Source: Calliphora vicina
Lineage: Eukaryota; Arthropoda; Insecta; Diptera; Calliphoridae
DNA: 64,000 nucleotides
Reading direction: 5' to 3'
Assembly (NCBI RefSeq): GCF_958450345.1
Contig: NC_088782.1
Span: 67,050,501-67,114,500 of the forward strand
The notes under the pieces were generated by a model that worked only from the letters and a program-made list of their open reading frames with translations, did not search any database and was not told the DNA's origin. The translations under genes and the position numbers were made by a program. This document shows positions 12,791 through 24,468 of this stretch, in pieces. Positions within the stretch are counted from its first letter, which is position 1; the number at the start of each line of letters is the position of its first letter.

Positions 12791-14635
12791 TAACATTATC
12801 ACGGAACTTTCCATCTCCGGTTATAAGTTTTTTAAAGGAAAGAAGTGTGAGTGTTATTTGAACATACACAAACAGTGATTTGTCAAAGTTGGTTATGGCC
12901 AAAAATTACAACAATAAAACGGAAAAGGGAAATAAGAAGGAGGAGAAAAAAAAAAAGGTTTTTAGCAAAATATTGCGGTTAAATAAATATTTTGTAGACA
13001 TAAAAAGCAGTTGAATAGAGGTTCTTTTAAGTAAGACATAGTAATAAAAAGTTTTTTTTTGTGAAGAAACTAAAAATAATGTAAAAGAAAATCAATGGCT
13101 TTAATAAAACCTTAAATAATTTGTTTTAAAAGCAATAGATTTTGCAGTTTTTAATGACAATTAATAAGACTTTCTGAAGATACAACAAGTTTTAAATAAA
13201 ATTATTCAGTATTTGAAAATTAATTTAAATTTTTCATATTTTTATATAAAATTCCCTTTGAAAACTACTTTATATTTCCTTTCCTCATAACCAGCCAACT
13301 TACACGACACATTTGACCTCTAACTATTTGACAAATGTGAGTTTCCTTTTACTCTCTCTCTATCTTCGATTAAACAAGATTAAAATCTTTAAAATTGAAT
13401 AAATATTCAAACTTAAGGTTACAAAACTGGTATGTACTTGTTAAAATTATTCAATTTTCCAATATATATTTACCAAAAAAATTGCGACATTTGTTAGAGA
13501 AATTAAGGAAAACCGAAACGTTAAAGACGCCATAGAAAATTATTATGACCCAGACGGAGACATTCAAGGGACCTTTGTCTATAAGAAACAAGACAAATCA
13601 TCATCATCATCAACATGAAGACAAAATTTATGGTGGTTTTGTGCCTGCAGACACACAAAAACGTTGAAAAAAAAAAAATATTTATAAATTATAAATATCA
13701 GTTTTGAAAAATCTTTTTAAATACTTTGCAACCATAGTTGTTACACAAATTAAACAGTTTTACACAAACAAACAAATGTACTGAGTTTTACATGAATGTA
13801 TGTATCTGTAGAGTTGTTTGCTGCAGTGTTGTTGTGTTTAAATACTGTGCAAAACCAGAGTGTAAAGTGTTCACAGCTTGATATCCAGACATTTAAACTG
13901 TGTAAAGGGAGAAATAGTTGTGTATTGATTATATATTAAGTATAAAAACATCAATATAAACAGCAACAACTATACTCGGCTGCATTTTGCCACAGAAATA
14001 TGTTAAATGTTTTTAAATTACTTGTTAAAACATCGATATCTATTGTAATAATGTTGCATTTGCTGTTTTTTGATTTCGAAATATTGAATGAATTTTTAAT
14101 GTTTGTGCAGGAAGAATGCATAAAGAATTTTGTCTGGCTTTAATTGCTTTTAGAGTTCAGATTTTGGAATTTAAATGCAGAAATTATGATGTCGAAGACA
14201 ATTTTTAAACATTAAAATTGCTTGATGTGGTATTAAATTACCTATTCGAGGTCGTGATAAAAGCCAGTTCATGTTTAAAAAAAAACTTTTCTACCCTTTA
14301 GACACGAATTTTGTTATTTTAACTGAATTCTAGAGAGAGTAGGGAGTTTGTTTCTCTTTTTCTCTGAATTTTGAGGAGTGCGTTGTAAGACTGCAATTTT
14401 CAGAATTTTTATTGGTTTCTTGCCGAAATATTTTAAGTTCAAATCACTTTTATGCCAAAAATTATGAGAGTTTTTGATTAAATTATTTTCGGTTTTTATT
14501 CTCCTTTGAATTCTTTATACATTTTTGAAGATTAATTCTTAATTTTTTATAATTTCTTTAAGAAACATCTGAAAAATTTGAAATTGGAGTTTTGAAAATA
14601 GTATTTAAAAAATTTTCTCTTTTTTTGGTTCCAAA

Positions 14636-15605
14636 ATGTTGAATTTTGTGCCAACAAAGCGTCATATATAGGGGAAGGTTTGCTTTACTTCTTTAATATG
14701 AAAAAGTGGTGCTGAAGCACAACGATTGCTCACCAAAGCTTATGGTGAATGTGTTCCATTGGTTTCAAAGTGCGAGAGGTGATTTATGCGGTTCAGAAGG
14801 TGTGATTTTGACACAGAAGATCGCCCAGGCCAGCCAAAATAGTTTGAATGACCGAGAATTGGAGGCATTACTCCATGAAGATTGTTGTCAAACTCAACAA
14901 GAGCCTGCAAAATCATTGGGTGCTACTCAAGCAGCAATTTCAAAACGTTTGCGAGCAGCAAGATTCATACAAAATCAGGAAAATTGAGTACAAAACGAAT
15001 TGAAGCCGAGAGACCTTGAAAGACGATTTTGCATGTCCGAAATGAAGCTTGAATGCTATAAAAGAAAATCAGTTTTGCACCGAATCATTACTTGCGATGA
15101 AAAATGGATCCAATGCGATAAATCGAAGCGTAAGAGATCGTATGTGAAGCCCGGCCAACCAGCCGATTCTACACCAAAGCCAAATATCCATGGCGCTAAG
15201 GTAATTCTGTGTATTTGGTGGGAGCAAAAGGGTCCTATTTATTATGAGCTGCTGATAATTGACCACACCATCACAGGGAACTTGTACCGAACGCCACTGA
15301 TTCGTTTGAAATGAGCATTGACCGAAAAACGCCCAGAATATGCGGCCAGACATGAAGCCGAAATATTCCATCATGACAACGCTCCGCCACTTGTTGCAAT
15401 ACCTGTTCAAATGTATTTAGAATGTAATGGTTGCGAAGTTTTGCCTTACTCGATTTATAGTCCAGACCGTGCCCCATCGGACTATTAATTTTTTCTCCCT
15501 TTAGAACAGAGTATCCGATATTGGTTTGATTTGTTCTTGGCCTCAAAAGATGAGCAGCTCTTTTGGCTCGGAATCCATACACGAATTTTTAAGTCATACA
15601 ATTTA
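14636..15605 (+). pseudogene. decayed mariner transposase (DD34D)
   Basis: Mariner transposases cut and paste their own element at TA sites. Across several frames the sequence reads as a mauritiana-type mariner: start MLNFVPTKRH at 14636, helix-turn-helix region with RELEALLHEDCCQTQQE, then ITCDEKW (first Asp), KPNIHGAKVILCIWW, FHHDNAPP (second Asp) and SPDRAPSDY (third Asp). Thirty-four residues separate the last two Asp, the mariner signature. An early stop follows the start, and further stops and frameshifts occur near 14700, 14985 and 15312 and after the DY motif. The C-terminus breaks off after ASKDEQLFWLGIH and runs straight into terminal-repeat sequence (TTTTTAAGTCATACA, to 15600). It is inactive. 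Confidence 0.9.
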
Positions 15606-17148
15606 TCGTTTATTCCCTTACACAACTGCTTCTACGAAGCGCATTTTTCTAAGTGCACAATTAAAAGCCATTTTTTCTTCAGGGCTTCGTAAATTTTTCA
15701 CTGGGCAGCTGCATTTTGAAGCAAACTCTGTAGAAAACTAAGTATATCTTTAAGTATTTAGTACAGCGTTTAAAAATCATGTTAATGTTGGCGAAAAAAA
15801 AGTCTTATCAAGTTTTTTTTTAGTTTGTTGTTTAAACAGATTTTTGAGAATTTGTAAATTTGTAGTTGCGTGTACGCAAAATAACTGCATACCTAAGAAT
15901 ACATAACTATACATATTTACGTATCTGTACATATAACAAAGCAATAATATATATAAACATCTGTATATATAGAGAGGTATGTAAATTGTGGTATTGTATA
16001 GTTTTTTTTTAGCTGTCGTAAGATATGACTACTGTTTTGTCGTAAATTTTTTTGGTTTGTTTTTCGTTTCATATAAACTGTATTGTATGTGCTTTTTGGT
16101 GCAGGGTGTCTTTTACTTACTAACTTGTTGTTGTTGTTTTTTTTTTTAATCATTTTTGGTGTCTTTGTAATAAGAAACATTTAGCAAATGATGCACGTAC
16201 ATTTTTCAGCTGAATTTATGTTTAAAAAGGTGTGATAAATTTTTACTTTTACGATTTTATGTAGATATAAAAAGCATTTTTACACTTACAACAATGACGA
16301 CTACTGTATGCAGCAGATACGAACGTTGAAATGAAATTTAAAGCTCAAAATAAATAAAATTATTAAGGCTTTAAATTAAACTGTTTGTTTGTTATTTATT
16401 TATTATTTTAAATACATACTTATAATTCTCATTTAGTTAAAGTTGTGTTTTTTAAGTTCAAATGTTATCAATCTACATACTTACTTCCCATTAAGTTTCA
16501 CTACAATTCACAATAAACGTGAGGTCTTCCTTCATTGATTTTCCATAAACTTTGGATGCTGCTGTTATTGTTGTTGTCATTTTTATTTAAATAAAAATCT
16601 ATTAAATTAGTAAATTAATCTTTAAAGTTTTTCTTTATAAATAAATAATGGTGTAGAGCCATGTTGAATGCAAAGATTATCAGCAAACTGCTGAACATTA
16701 AAAATATTAAGACAATAAAACTGAGAAACTACGCATTATAAGTAAATATTTATAATGATGTGCCTATATTTATACAATATAAAAATTACGTTTTAAGATT
16801 AAACCAAAAAACACATTTTCATTTTAAATAAATTTAATTAATTTTATTTTAAAACATTGTATTTAAACACTTTGCTGTTGTACATCATATGTTGTTCAGT
16901 TGCTGTTGTTTTTGTTGCTATTTTAACAGAAATAAATTAATTATTTGTTAAACATGATTATTAAATAATTTAAGTTCAAGGTCTTAACATGGTTTTTTTT
17001 CTGAAAAAAAAGTAATATAAAGATGGTACGACATAATTGTGTTATCATTCTTTAAATTGTACTTTCTGTCGTACTTTTTTATTAAGTATAATTTGTTTGT
17101 TACAATTTTTTATTAATTTTATTTGTTTTATTTTCTGTTTCATTTTAG

Positions 17149-17252
17149 GGTGGTCTGGATTTAAAGGAAAATCTAGTAGCTGGTGGTGCTCCTTGGCCTT
17201 ATCCCTCTGTATATCATCCCTATGATGCTGCCTTTGGTTATCCCTTTAATAG
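17149..17252 (+). CDS. mirr: mirr short exon immediately before the homeodomain
   Basis: This 104-nt exon sits between acceptor CATTTTAG (17148) and donor GTAAGT (17253). Read in phase 0 from the previous exon it gives GGLDLKENLVAGGAPWPYPS, then VYHPYDAAFGYPFN, and ends two bases into a codon (AG) that the next exon completes to Ser. The DLKEN...WPYPS.YHPYD block is conserved in Iroquois proteins between the Cys-rich block and the homeodomain. Perfect frame continuity with both neighbours supports it despite its size. Confidence 0.92.
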
Positions 17253-17436
17253 GTAAGTTTTTAAAAGATTTCCAAAAAAAAATAACTTAAATTAATAAAT
17301 AAGTTACATAGAAATTACAAAATCTAGGAGTTAAAATATTTCCTTAAAATTAAAATCAAATAATTTAGAGTTACAATAAAAGAAACAGCCGTTAAATGTA
17401 ATTTTTTCTATTATTTGGTTTGATTTGTTATAATTA

Positions 17437-18290
17437 TTAGGTGTATGACTTAAAAATAGGGGATTTTTTTCAAATGTTTAGCTTTTATTTTGAAATATTT
17501 GTACAATTTAAATTTCTCGAAGGATTAGCTATGATCTTTTCCCATCTTTCTGGCAACCTATGGATTCCGAACCAAAAGAACTGCTCATCTTTTGAGGCCA
17601 AGAACAAATCAAGCCAATTTCGGCTACTCTTTTCCAAAGTGCAGCGTATCTCAGAGAGAGCGTTCTGCTTCGAGTCGCACGGGGCAAGGTATGCACTATA
17701 AAGCGATTGAGGCTTCCCAACCACTTTATTCTAAATATTTTTTAACAGTTATTGCATAATGTGGTTTTATGTCTGGGTGTTTTTCGGCCAATGCTCGCTT
17801 CAAACGAATCATTTGCTTTCGGTATAGATTCCCTGTGACGGTCTGGCCTGTATTCTGTATTCCAAGCTCTTGTTGAGTTTTTCAACAATCTTCATGTAGT
17901 AATGCCATCAAACTTTTTTGGCTGGCCCGGGCTATCTTTGTCTTGCGTGTCAAAATCACCACTTCTGAACCCCGCAAACCATATCTCGCACATTAAAAAC
18001 CGATGGAACACATTAATCATAAGCTTTGGTCAGCAATCGGTGTGCTTCAGCGGCACTTTGTTTTTTTAAAATTAAAAAAGTAAAGCAAAACTTCCTGCAC
18101 GTGACGCTTTGTTGGTACAAAATTCGACATTTTCGACGCCTGTTGGCCTAAATGTCGACATTTTCGAAGCAAAAACAACTTTGTTGTTTTCACTATAATG
18201 TTCAACAACTATGTGAGAATAAATGACTGATATGAACCCCACAAAATGCCATATTTTGAGGGGTGCCGCATTTTTAAAATTTAGTTTTTT
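17437..18290 (-). pseudogene. internally deleted mariner element
   Basis: Reading from 18130 downward, the start MSNFVPTKRHVQEVLLYFFN is followed by frameshifted helix-turn-helix sequence. It then jumps to TVTGNLYRKQMIRLKRALAE and on to LFLASKDEQFFWFGIHRLPE and RWEK at the C-terminus (to about 17500). The central part holding the first catalytic Asp (DEKW) is absent. One end keeps a terminal repeat beginning TTAGGTGTATGACTTAAAAA at 17437, next to a TA. The other end near 18290 is degraded. It is the same subfamily as the copy at 14636-15605, in opposite orientation. Confidence 0.87.
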
Positions 18291-19498
18291 TCTATTTCTC
18301 CGCTTTCATTTTGTTAAAGAATTTTTAAAGAACAATTTGGACAACTAACACTTAAGCTTTGTGTTTTTTTAGAATTTAAGCAAGATTTTTACTATTTTGT
18401 TTCCCCTTTTTGGGGGTAGTTTTCAACGATTTGTTTAAAGACTTTCAATGAAACATAATAATGCTTTTAGTATGACAAGAGAATGCAAGTACTTGTTAAT
18501 AACAAGTAATTTGAAATAATAAATTATTTAAACAAAATCAACCCCAATTTGGTAAGATTAAATATAGGAAAAGCAACTGTAAATGTTACATTTTAAAAGG
18601 AATGAAATAAAATAAAATCTGAAATATTCATTTATCAATATTAAAGCAAAATAAACAGGAAAAATTGCTACAATTTAAAATTTGATTTTCTATATTTACA
18701 ATGCTTCTTACTAGCTTTTAGATGTACTACGTTCTGTCCAAACGCCTCCGCAGCAATTATTTTCCCAAACTAATTCAAATATTTACATACATTTTCTTCA
18801 CACAATCACGCATTTTTTTCTATATCTCTAATACATTACAAATATTTTGATGTCTATATACAGCCAGCCCATTTATTTATGTACGAGTACAAGTATTTAC
18901 ATATTTTCCTATCTAAGCAATAGTTAATAGAGTTCTTTTTCTTTCTATTTTATTTTTTTTTTTAATGCAAACCAAAAAGGTTTTATTACTTGGAGGCGCC
19001 TCTTGTACACAAAAAAAATAAAAAAAAATTAAAAGAAAATAATACAATTCAATTGTACATTAATATTTTTATGGCCTTCAATGCAATGTGCATAATTTTC
19101 AACAACAATAAAGTGAGTGGGAGTAAAATTGAAAAAAAAATTAACAAAAAAAAAAAATATGTATGCCAAGCAAATTATTTCTTATTCAATATTCTTAACA
19201 TATTAGATATGAGAGCTACTTACATAGAATATTAATAATACAATTTAATTATGAACAAAAAACGTATTGAAATAATAAGAAATAAACAGCAAACAATTTG
19301 AAATGAAATGAGACAGGTACTATTATTAGGGTTTAAGCAAACTACAATATATTATAATGGATTTAAAATAGTAGGGGACAAACAAAAGTACTGGAAAAGA
19401 AATCATTTGTAGACGCTTTACCATGAATATACATAAGTTATGCGACACTATAAAATATTGTAAATCTTCAAAAACGAACAGTTTTTTGACTTATGTTC

Positions 19499-20275
19499 TC
19501 AGTTTTGATAAAAGTACCAAATTGTGTACTGTTCTGGTTGAGTCAAAAATGAGTAAAAAATGTATAATTAAAACAAAATAAATTTAATTTCTTATTTAAC
19601 AGCTTTTAAAACAAAAAAATCTATAATTTGTACAGAAAATCTTAAATTTTAACCAAAAGTACCAAATTTGGTACTTTATGGTTAAAAGAGCATATTGAAC
19701 CATTATTGCTTAAAAACAAGCTAATTTTTAGCACCTTTTTGTGTCCCATAACATGACCAAAAAATTCCGATAGATTCTAAAATACCGGGACACATTTTGT
19801 AGTTGTTTCAACATCTTTTGCCAAAATTTCTTTATAAATAATTAAAATTTTTAATACTTTAAAAAGTTGTTAAAGTCTGGAGAGTTTTGATATTGAAAAT
19901 CAGCAAAAAACGGGCAGTAAGATTTGGCATAGCAGCATATAGCCTTTTGATTTATTATTAAGACATTTTTCCCAGTTTTGAAAAAAAGTACCAAATTTTG
20001 TACTGTTCCGATTGAGTCAAAAATGTTTAATTAAAACAAAATAAATTAAATTTATTATTTACCAGCTTTTAAAACTAAAAAAAAATCAATAATTTTTACA
20101 AAAACTCTTAAATTTTAACAAAAAGTACCAAATTTGGTACTTTAATATTATAAGTGCATATTGATCCATTATTGCTTAAATAAAGCTAATTTTTAGCACC
20201 TCTTTGTGTCCCATAACATGGCCAAACATTTCCGATAGATTTAAAAATACCGGGACACATTTTGTAGTTAAGCTG
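19499..20275. repeat. tandemly duplicated AT-rich block with 22-bp palindromes
   Basis: About 300 bp at 19499-19808 recurs, diverged, at 19971-20275. Shared landmarks in order are AGTACCAAATT(G/T)TGTACTGTTC, GAGTCAAAAATG, AACAAAATAAATT, a perfect palindrome beginning AAAGTACCAAA (19656-19677 and 20122-20143), CATTATTGCTTAAA, TTTTTAGCACC, TGTGTCCCATAACATG and ACCGGGACACATTTTGTAGTT. It may be a tandem duplication or two insertions of one non-autonomous element. No protein similarity is seen. Confidence 0.85.
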
Positions 20276-22283
20276 CCGTTTAACATTTACATTGCCTTTC
20301 AATCTTTTTTGCTAAAATTTTTAATATTTGAAAATTTTTAAAATTCTTGGCTTATCTTTTAAACAATGACTATACTCTTTTCATTATTATTTAAGAAAAA
20401 ATTAAAAGTTCAAAGTTTAGTTATTGTTTGTACAGTGGGTTGGAGGCAATATAAGTCAATGGTAAAATTTAGAAAATAAATCAGTATGTTGTTAAAGCAC
20501 AGTGGGTGACTTGCTCAAATATGTTGACCTAATTTTTTTGCAAATTTGTTTAACATTTAATTATGATTTAAATCATCTACAAGATTTTCTTATAAAAACC
20601 TACTTACTGCATTTGTTTTTTCTTTGTTTTATTTAAGCTATGTGTTTTCAGTCACAATTTTATTTGTATCTTATTGACAATAGCCGGTTTTACGTCAATT
20701 TTTTTCTCTATGCAATAAAAATTTCGTAATAAAAATTCATTCATAAATTGCATTTAAACGCTCACAAACAAGCAAACAAAAAAAAATTAACAAAAAAATT
20801 TTAATTTTTTTGCATTTTTTACATCCCCTTCAAATGACCGTTACTTCCTCTGTTAGTTGCATTTTAAATAACAGTAATAATTTGTTGTACACAATTTATT
20901 TTTTTTTATTTTAATAAAACAAAACTTATTAATTTCCAGCTTAAGAAGGCAATTAAACAATTTAAAACATCCCGTCACGTAGAGACAGACAGTGTAAGAA
21001 AAAAAATTGTTGTGTTATAGAGATAGCGAGACTCACATAAACCGTCAGTCATACAGTCAAACAGTCAGCTACTTCGTCATTTAAAGCCACACAACTGAAC
21101 TCTACAAGTATTTATGAGTATAAACCTAAAACGAGTTGAGTCATGTTGTAGAAAAAATTTAATATAAAATTTATATTAAACGAGTAGAAGGTACTTATTT
21201 CTATAAAAAAATAATGAATGAAAACAACAAACAGCGAAAATAAATACAAAAAAAAAATTATATAAAAAAAACTTACGTTGAGTTGAACACAAAATTGCAG
21301 GTGTTAATTAAAATTCTAATTAATAACGAAACATATTTCGTTATTTAACAATTGTTGTTGTTACCAAGTTAAAAAAAACCAACAAAATTTTGGCTAAAGG
21401 CTGGAAAATGGTATTTTTTGTGTATAGAATCCTTTTTGCCAGGACCTTTCCTTAGTTTGCGTTCATTTTATATGTGTTGTTGGCCATTATTTGCACTTGC
21501 TACCTATTGGTATTGGTATCTTTCATTTTAACTTAATTGTTGGCTGTTGCATGCCTCCTTTCGTTTTAACAGCAATTGTGGATATGTTGTGGATTGTTTA
21601 AATGTTGATACGCAAATTGTTTTCATCCATATCGTTGCTAAAAGCCACAAAATTGCTCTATAAAAATGACCACCAAACATAAAAGCATGTGTAAATTGAG
21701 CAACAACAACAGCAATAACAACAAAAGTAAGAACAATAACATTGTTGTGAAAACAATAACATAAATTAAGGCTTTATTAAAATGTTACCGAACAAAAAAA
21801 ATTTATAATTTTGCAACAGACCTACAAGTTGCAAGTAACAATTATTAATGGCAGACAATTAAAATTGTAGCAAATTTTATGGCAACAACAACAAGCTAAA
21901 AAAGTGTAAAATTATCAACAAGACCATTAAGACAACACACGTGCTAATTATGGCAGCAACAATTAAAAAAACCAAACAAAAAAAACTTAAAATTAGCTCA
22001 ATTTTAAACAAACCAAAAAAATGGAAATATGAAAATTTTTTATGAATTTTTTAAAAAGTGAACTCAATTTACTCTTCTGATTCAGTTTAATGAACTGTCA
22101 ATTTACATCTGACAGTTTCCTTTGTAATACAAATAACCAGTCCCTATCCCCTAGAAATTATATCCTTGTTAGTTCCCTTCCCTTTATAGAAGTCATAGTT
22201 TTTATATATTATTAAGCCTTACTATTAAATATAAAATATCCTAATTATTTTACTAATTATTTCCCTCTTCTTTATCTTTACAG

Positions 22284-22582
22284 TTATGGCATGGACTTAA
22301 ATGGTGCCCGCCGTAAAAATGCCACCCGTGAAACGACCTCAACACTGAAAGCCTGGCTAAATGAGCATAAAAAGAATCCGTATCCCACAAAAGGAGAGAA
22401 AATAATGTTGGCGATTATAACGAAAATGACTTTGACCCAGGTGTCGACGTGGTTCGCCAATGCTCGCAGAAGACTGAAGAAAGAAAATAAAATGACTTGG
22501 GAGCCCCGGAATCGTGTTGATGATGATGATTGTAATTTAGATGATGATGATCATAAAAGTACCGATGATAATGATGTATTAG
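22284..22582 (+). CDS. mirr: mirr homeodomain exon (TALE, Iroquois class)
   Basis: The exon encodes the DNA-binding TALE homeodomain. It is joined in phase to the preceding exon (AG+T gives Ser) and reads SYGMDLNGARRKNATRETTS onward. It includes the three-residue Pro-Tyr-Pro loop extension (KKNPYPTKGEK) that defines TALE proteins, and recognition helix TQVSTWFANARRRLKKEN with the invariant Trp, Phe, Asn and Arg; Ala occupies homeodomain position 50, as in Iroquois factors. An acidic stretch with DDDDCNLDDDD follows, where mirr differs from araucan and caupolican as I recall them. The donor GTAAGT at 22583 leaves one base (G) of an Asp codon. In Drosophila, mirr patterns the dorsal eye, follicle cells and segments. 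Confidence 0.96.
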
Positions 22583-23350
22583 GTAAGTTGTTTTTTAGCT
22601 AAATGTAAAGTTTTTCAGAAAGTTTATTAAAGTAATTGTTTTGGAAAGATCTTTAAAATAGCTTAGATTTGATATGCATATTAGTAGTAGATCCAAAAAG
22701 TCTTCTAACAATTGAGGATAACGTGATCATATCTCAGCCATTTGTGTACCTTTATTGCTAATTATCCAACGTATTCGTCAAGTAGCTAAGGACTTGGGAA
22801 GGTTAATTTCAACTGACACAGACGAGAAACTGATTTGCAAAATTTAAAGTTTTTATTGAATGTTTTATATCAAAGCAATTGTATTGGAAAGGCCTTTGAA
22901 ATATCTTTCATTTGATATATATTCAAGATAGATCGAAAAATATACCAAAAATAAAAGTGGACAAGTCTCAGCCCACTTTACTGTTTTTTATTACTGAACA
23001 ATCTCGAACATATATCCGATGTATTGATATAAAATTTGGGTGCATCAAGTAGCTAAGGACTTGGGAATGTTGACTTCAATTGACATAGATACAGACGAAG
23101 AAACTGAGGAGCAAAATTTAGAATTCTTTTAAAACTTTTAAATCAAACCAAGCCTTTGATAATATACATATATATCCGAGATACTTAGAAAGAAATTCTT
23201 TCAAAATTTGAGGATGAAATGATTCTGATCATATCTCAACCATTTTTATACCGAGTTTAAAAACTTTAAGACTGAGCTTAAAATTTAAACATTTAAACTT
23301 TAAACACCATTATTAATTTAAATTTTCTTTTCATTTTTATTTAATTTTAG
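22583..23350 (+). other. mirr: mirr intron (768 bp), phase 1, with degenerate tandem repeats
   Basis: It begins GTAAGTTG and ends TTTTAATTTTAG. About two and a half diverged copies of a roughly 240-bp unit are visible, starting near 22640, 22876 and 23140. Shared pieces include GTATTGGAAAG, ATTTGATAT.CATAT, TCTCAGCC and CAAGTAGCTAAGGACTTGGG (second copy at 23043), followed by GACTTCAA(T/C)TGACA. No coding potential is seen. Confidence 0.85.
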
Positions 23351-24285
23351 ATGCCAAAGACTCTGGTTTGGGTTCTAATGAAGACAAAGATCATCGCATG
23401 CCCGGCGAGGGTAACAGTGAATGGTCGGGCTCACGGCCCGGTTCACCCAATGGTTCTCCCGATCTTTACGATCGTCCCGGCATGATGCCCGGTGGCGGTC
23501 ATCCCCTGTTTCATCCCGCCGCCTTGCATCACTTCCGACCACCAGCAGGTTCACCACCCGACATTGCCGCCTACCACCATCACCAACAGCAGCTGTTGCA
23601 GCAGCATCATCAGGCCCAACAGAACTCATTGCATGCGGCCGGCGCAGCCAGCACCACAGCTAGTCTAGCGGCGAAGCCACGTATTTGGTCGTTGGCGGAT
23701 ATGGCCTCGAAAGATGCCAACAAGGAGGGCAATAAAGACAGTCCTCCCGGCAGCGATTTGCCACCCACACATCCTGCTTTCTATGGTCATCCGGGTCAAC
23801 ATCCTAGTCCGGGTAAGATCTTATCACCTTTGGCCGCCAGAATACCAAATTATTCGCCCTATGTAAGGCCCGACTTGTATAGAGGGTTCTATGGGCCAGC
23901 AGCAGCTGCAGCGGCTCATTTGGGTGCCCCCTCACAGGAATTTCTAGAACACCAAAGAACTTTTGGCGCTAGTTTAGCGGCACACAATGGTCTAAGCATG
24001 AATCCTTTGCTGTGGAAAGCAGCCGTTACCGGAGCCGCTGGAGGACCTCACTTTAACCCGCTTAGTTTAACCACTGGTCAGCAGCATCATCAAGCCCAAC
24101 ATGTCCCGCCTTCAGGAGCCTCACCTTCCGGCTCCAGCACCACCTCCTCCATGGGCTGTGATGTGGTACAAACTTCTCCCTCCGCACAGCCTAGTTTGCA
24201 TCATAGTTTAGGACCCATTTCGCACAATTCCAATTCGTCCTCATCATCGTCGAACTCGGGCAAATTGTCGCCCGGCAAGCCATGA
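23351..24285 (+). CDS. mirr: mirr C-terminal exon, to first stop (TGA)
   Basis: Joined in phase (G+AT gives Asp), it reads DAKDSGLGSNEDKD and continues for 310 codons to TGA at 24283-24285. Recognisable stretches in order: SGSRPGSPNGSPDLYDRPG, a His/Gln-rich run (YHHHQQQLLQQHHQAQQ), KPRIWSLADMASKD (the conserved Iroquois block corresponding to IWSLAE in vertebrate Irx proteins), HPSPGKILSPLAARIPNYSP, YVRPDLYRGFYGPAAAAAAH, and a Ser-rich tail ending SGKLSPGKP. Outside the homeodomain such regions serve transcriptional regulation and phosphorylation (several Ser-Pro sites). GC content is clearly above the flanks. The order of blocks matches what I remember of Drosophila mirr, hence the gene call. 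The TGA is followed by C and by a further open frame. Confidence 0.93.
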
Positions 24286-24468
24286 CAATCACGCATGGAC
24301 TCGCCACCACCAACACAACAACAAACGCAACCACTACATAATCAAGAGCAAAACAATAAACCAAATAATATCAACACCACTTCGCCGCTCTCAGCGTTTC
24401 GCTCTCTGATAGCATTTAGAGAGCAACATTTGCAGCAACAAACACCTAAGCTATCTCTCAGACCTTAA
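24286..24468 (+). CDS. mirr: candidate stop-codon readthrough extension of mirr
   Basis: Directly after the TGA, the same frame stays open for 60 codons to TAA at 24466-24468. It starts QSRMDSPPPTQQQTQPLHNQ and later reads TSPLSAFRSLIAFREQHLQ and ends TPKLSLRP. Base composition and residue use (Gln, Pro, Ser, His) match the upstream coding exon, and they drop abruptly to A/T-rich non-coding sequence after the TAA. The stop context is TGA followed by C, the leakiest class in Drosophila readthrough genes. No splice donor near the TGA would bypass it. Alternatives are a single-base error or a recent nonsense mutation at a formerly sense codon, both of which also imply that this was coding. Whether it is translated cannot be shown from sequence alone. 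Confidence 0.65.
   Translation, partial: QSRMDSPPPTQQQTQPLHNQEQNNKPNNINTTSPLSAFRSLIAFREQHLQQQTPKLSLRP

Larger units (their letters stand above)
8003..17148 (+). other. mirr: mirr intron (9.1 kb), phase 0
   Basis: It begins GTAAGTG and ends TTTCATTTTAG. It contains two arrays of a minisatellite with TATAACAG...TTCTATAGAA units (9127-9955 and 11698-12790), a miniature element inside the second array, and a decayed mariner (14636-15605). In 8010-9120, 9960-11690, 12800-14630 and 15620-17140 I see only AT-rich, homopolymer-rich DNA without a supportable gene. Confidence 0.9.
17253..22283 (+). other. mirr: mirr intron (5.0 kb), phase 2
   Basis: It begins GTAAGTTT and ends TTATCTTTACAG. It contains an internally deleted mariner on the minus strand (17437-18290) and a duplicated AT-rich block with 22-bp palindromes (19499-20275). 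Between about 18300 and 19490 and between 20280 and 22280 I see no gene, only A/T-rich sequence with CAACAA-type simple repeats near 21690-21900. Confidence 0.9.

Noticed and set aside
18990..19235. 81-codon Lys/Asn-rich frame in the mirr intron
   Set aside because: The composition is what A-rich intron DNA gives by chance; no motif.
23375..23663. Alternative frames over the last mirr exon, both strands
   Set aside because: Shadows of the GC-rich coding exon, with no motif; the plus-strand mirr frame continues through.
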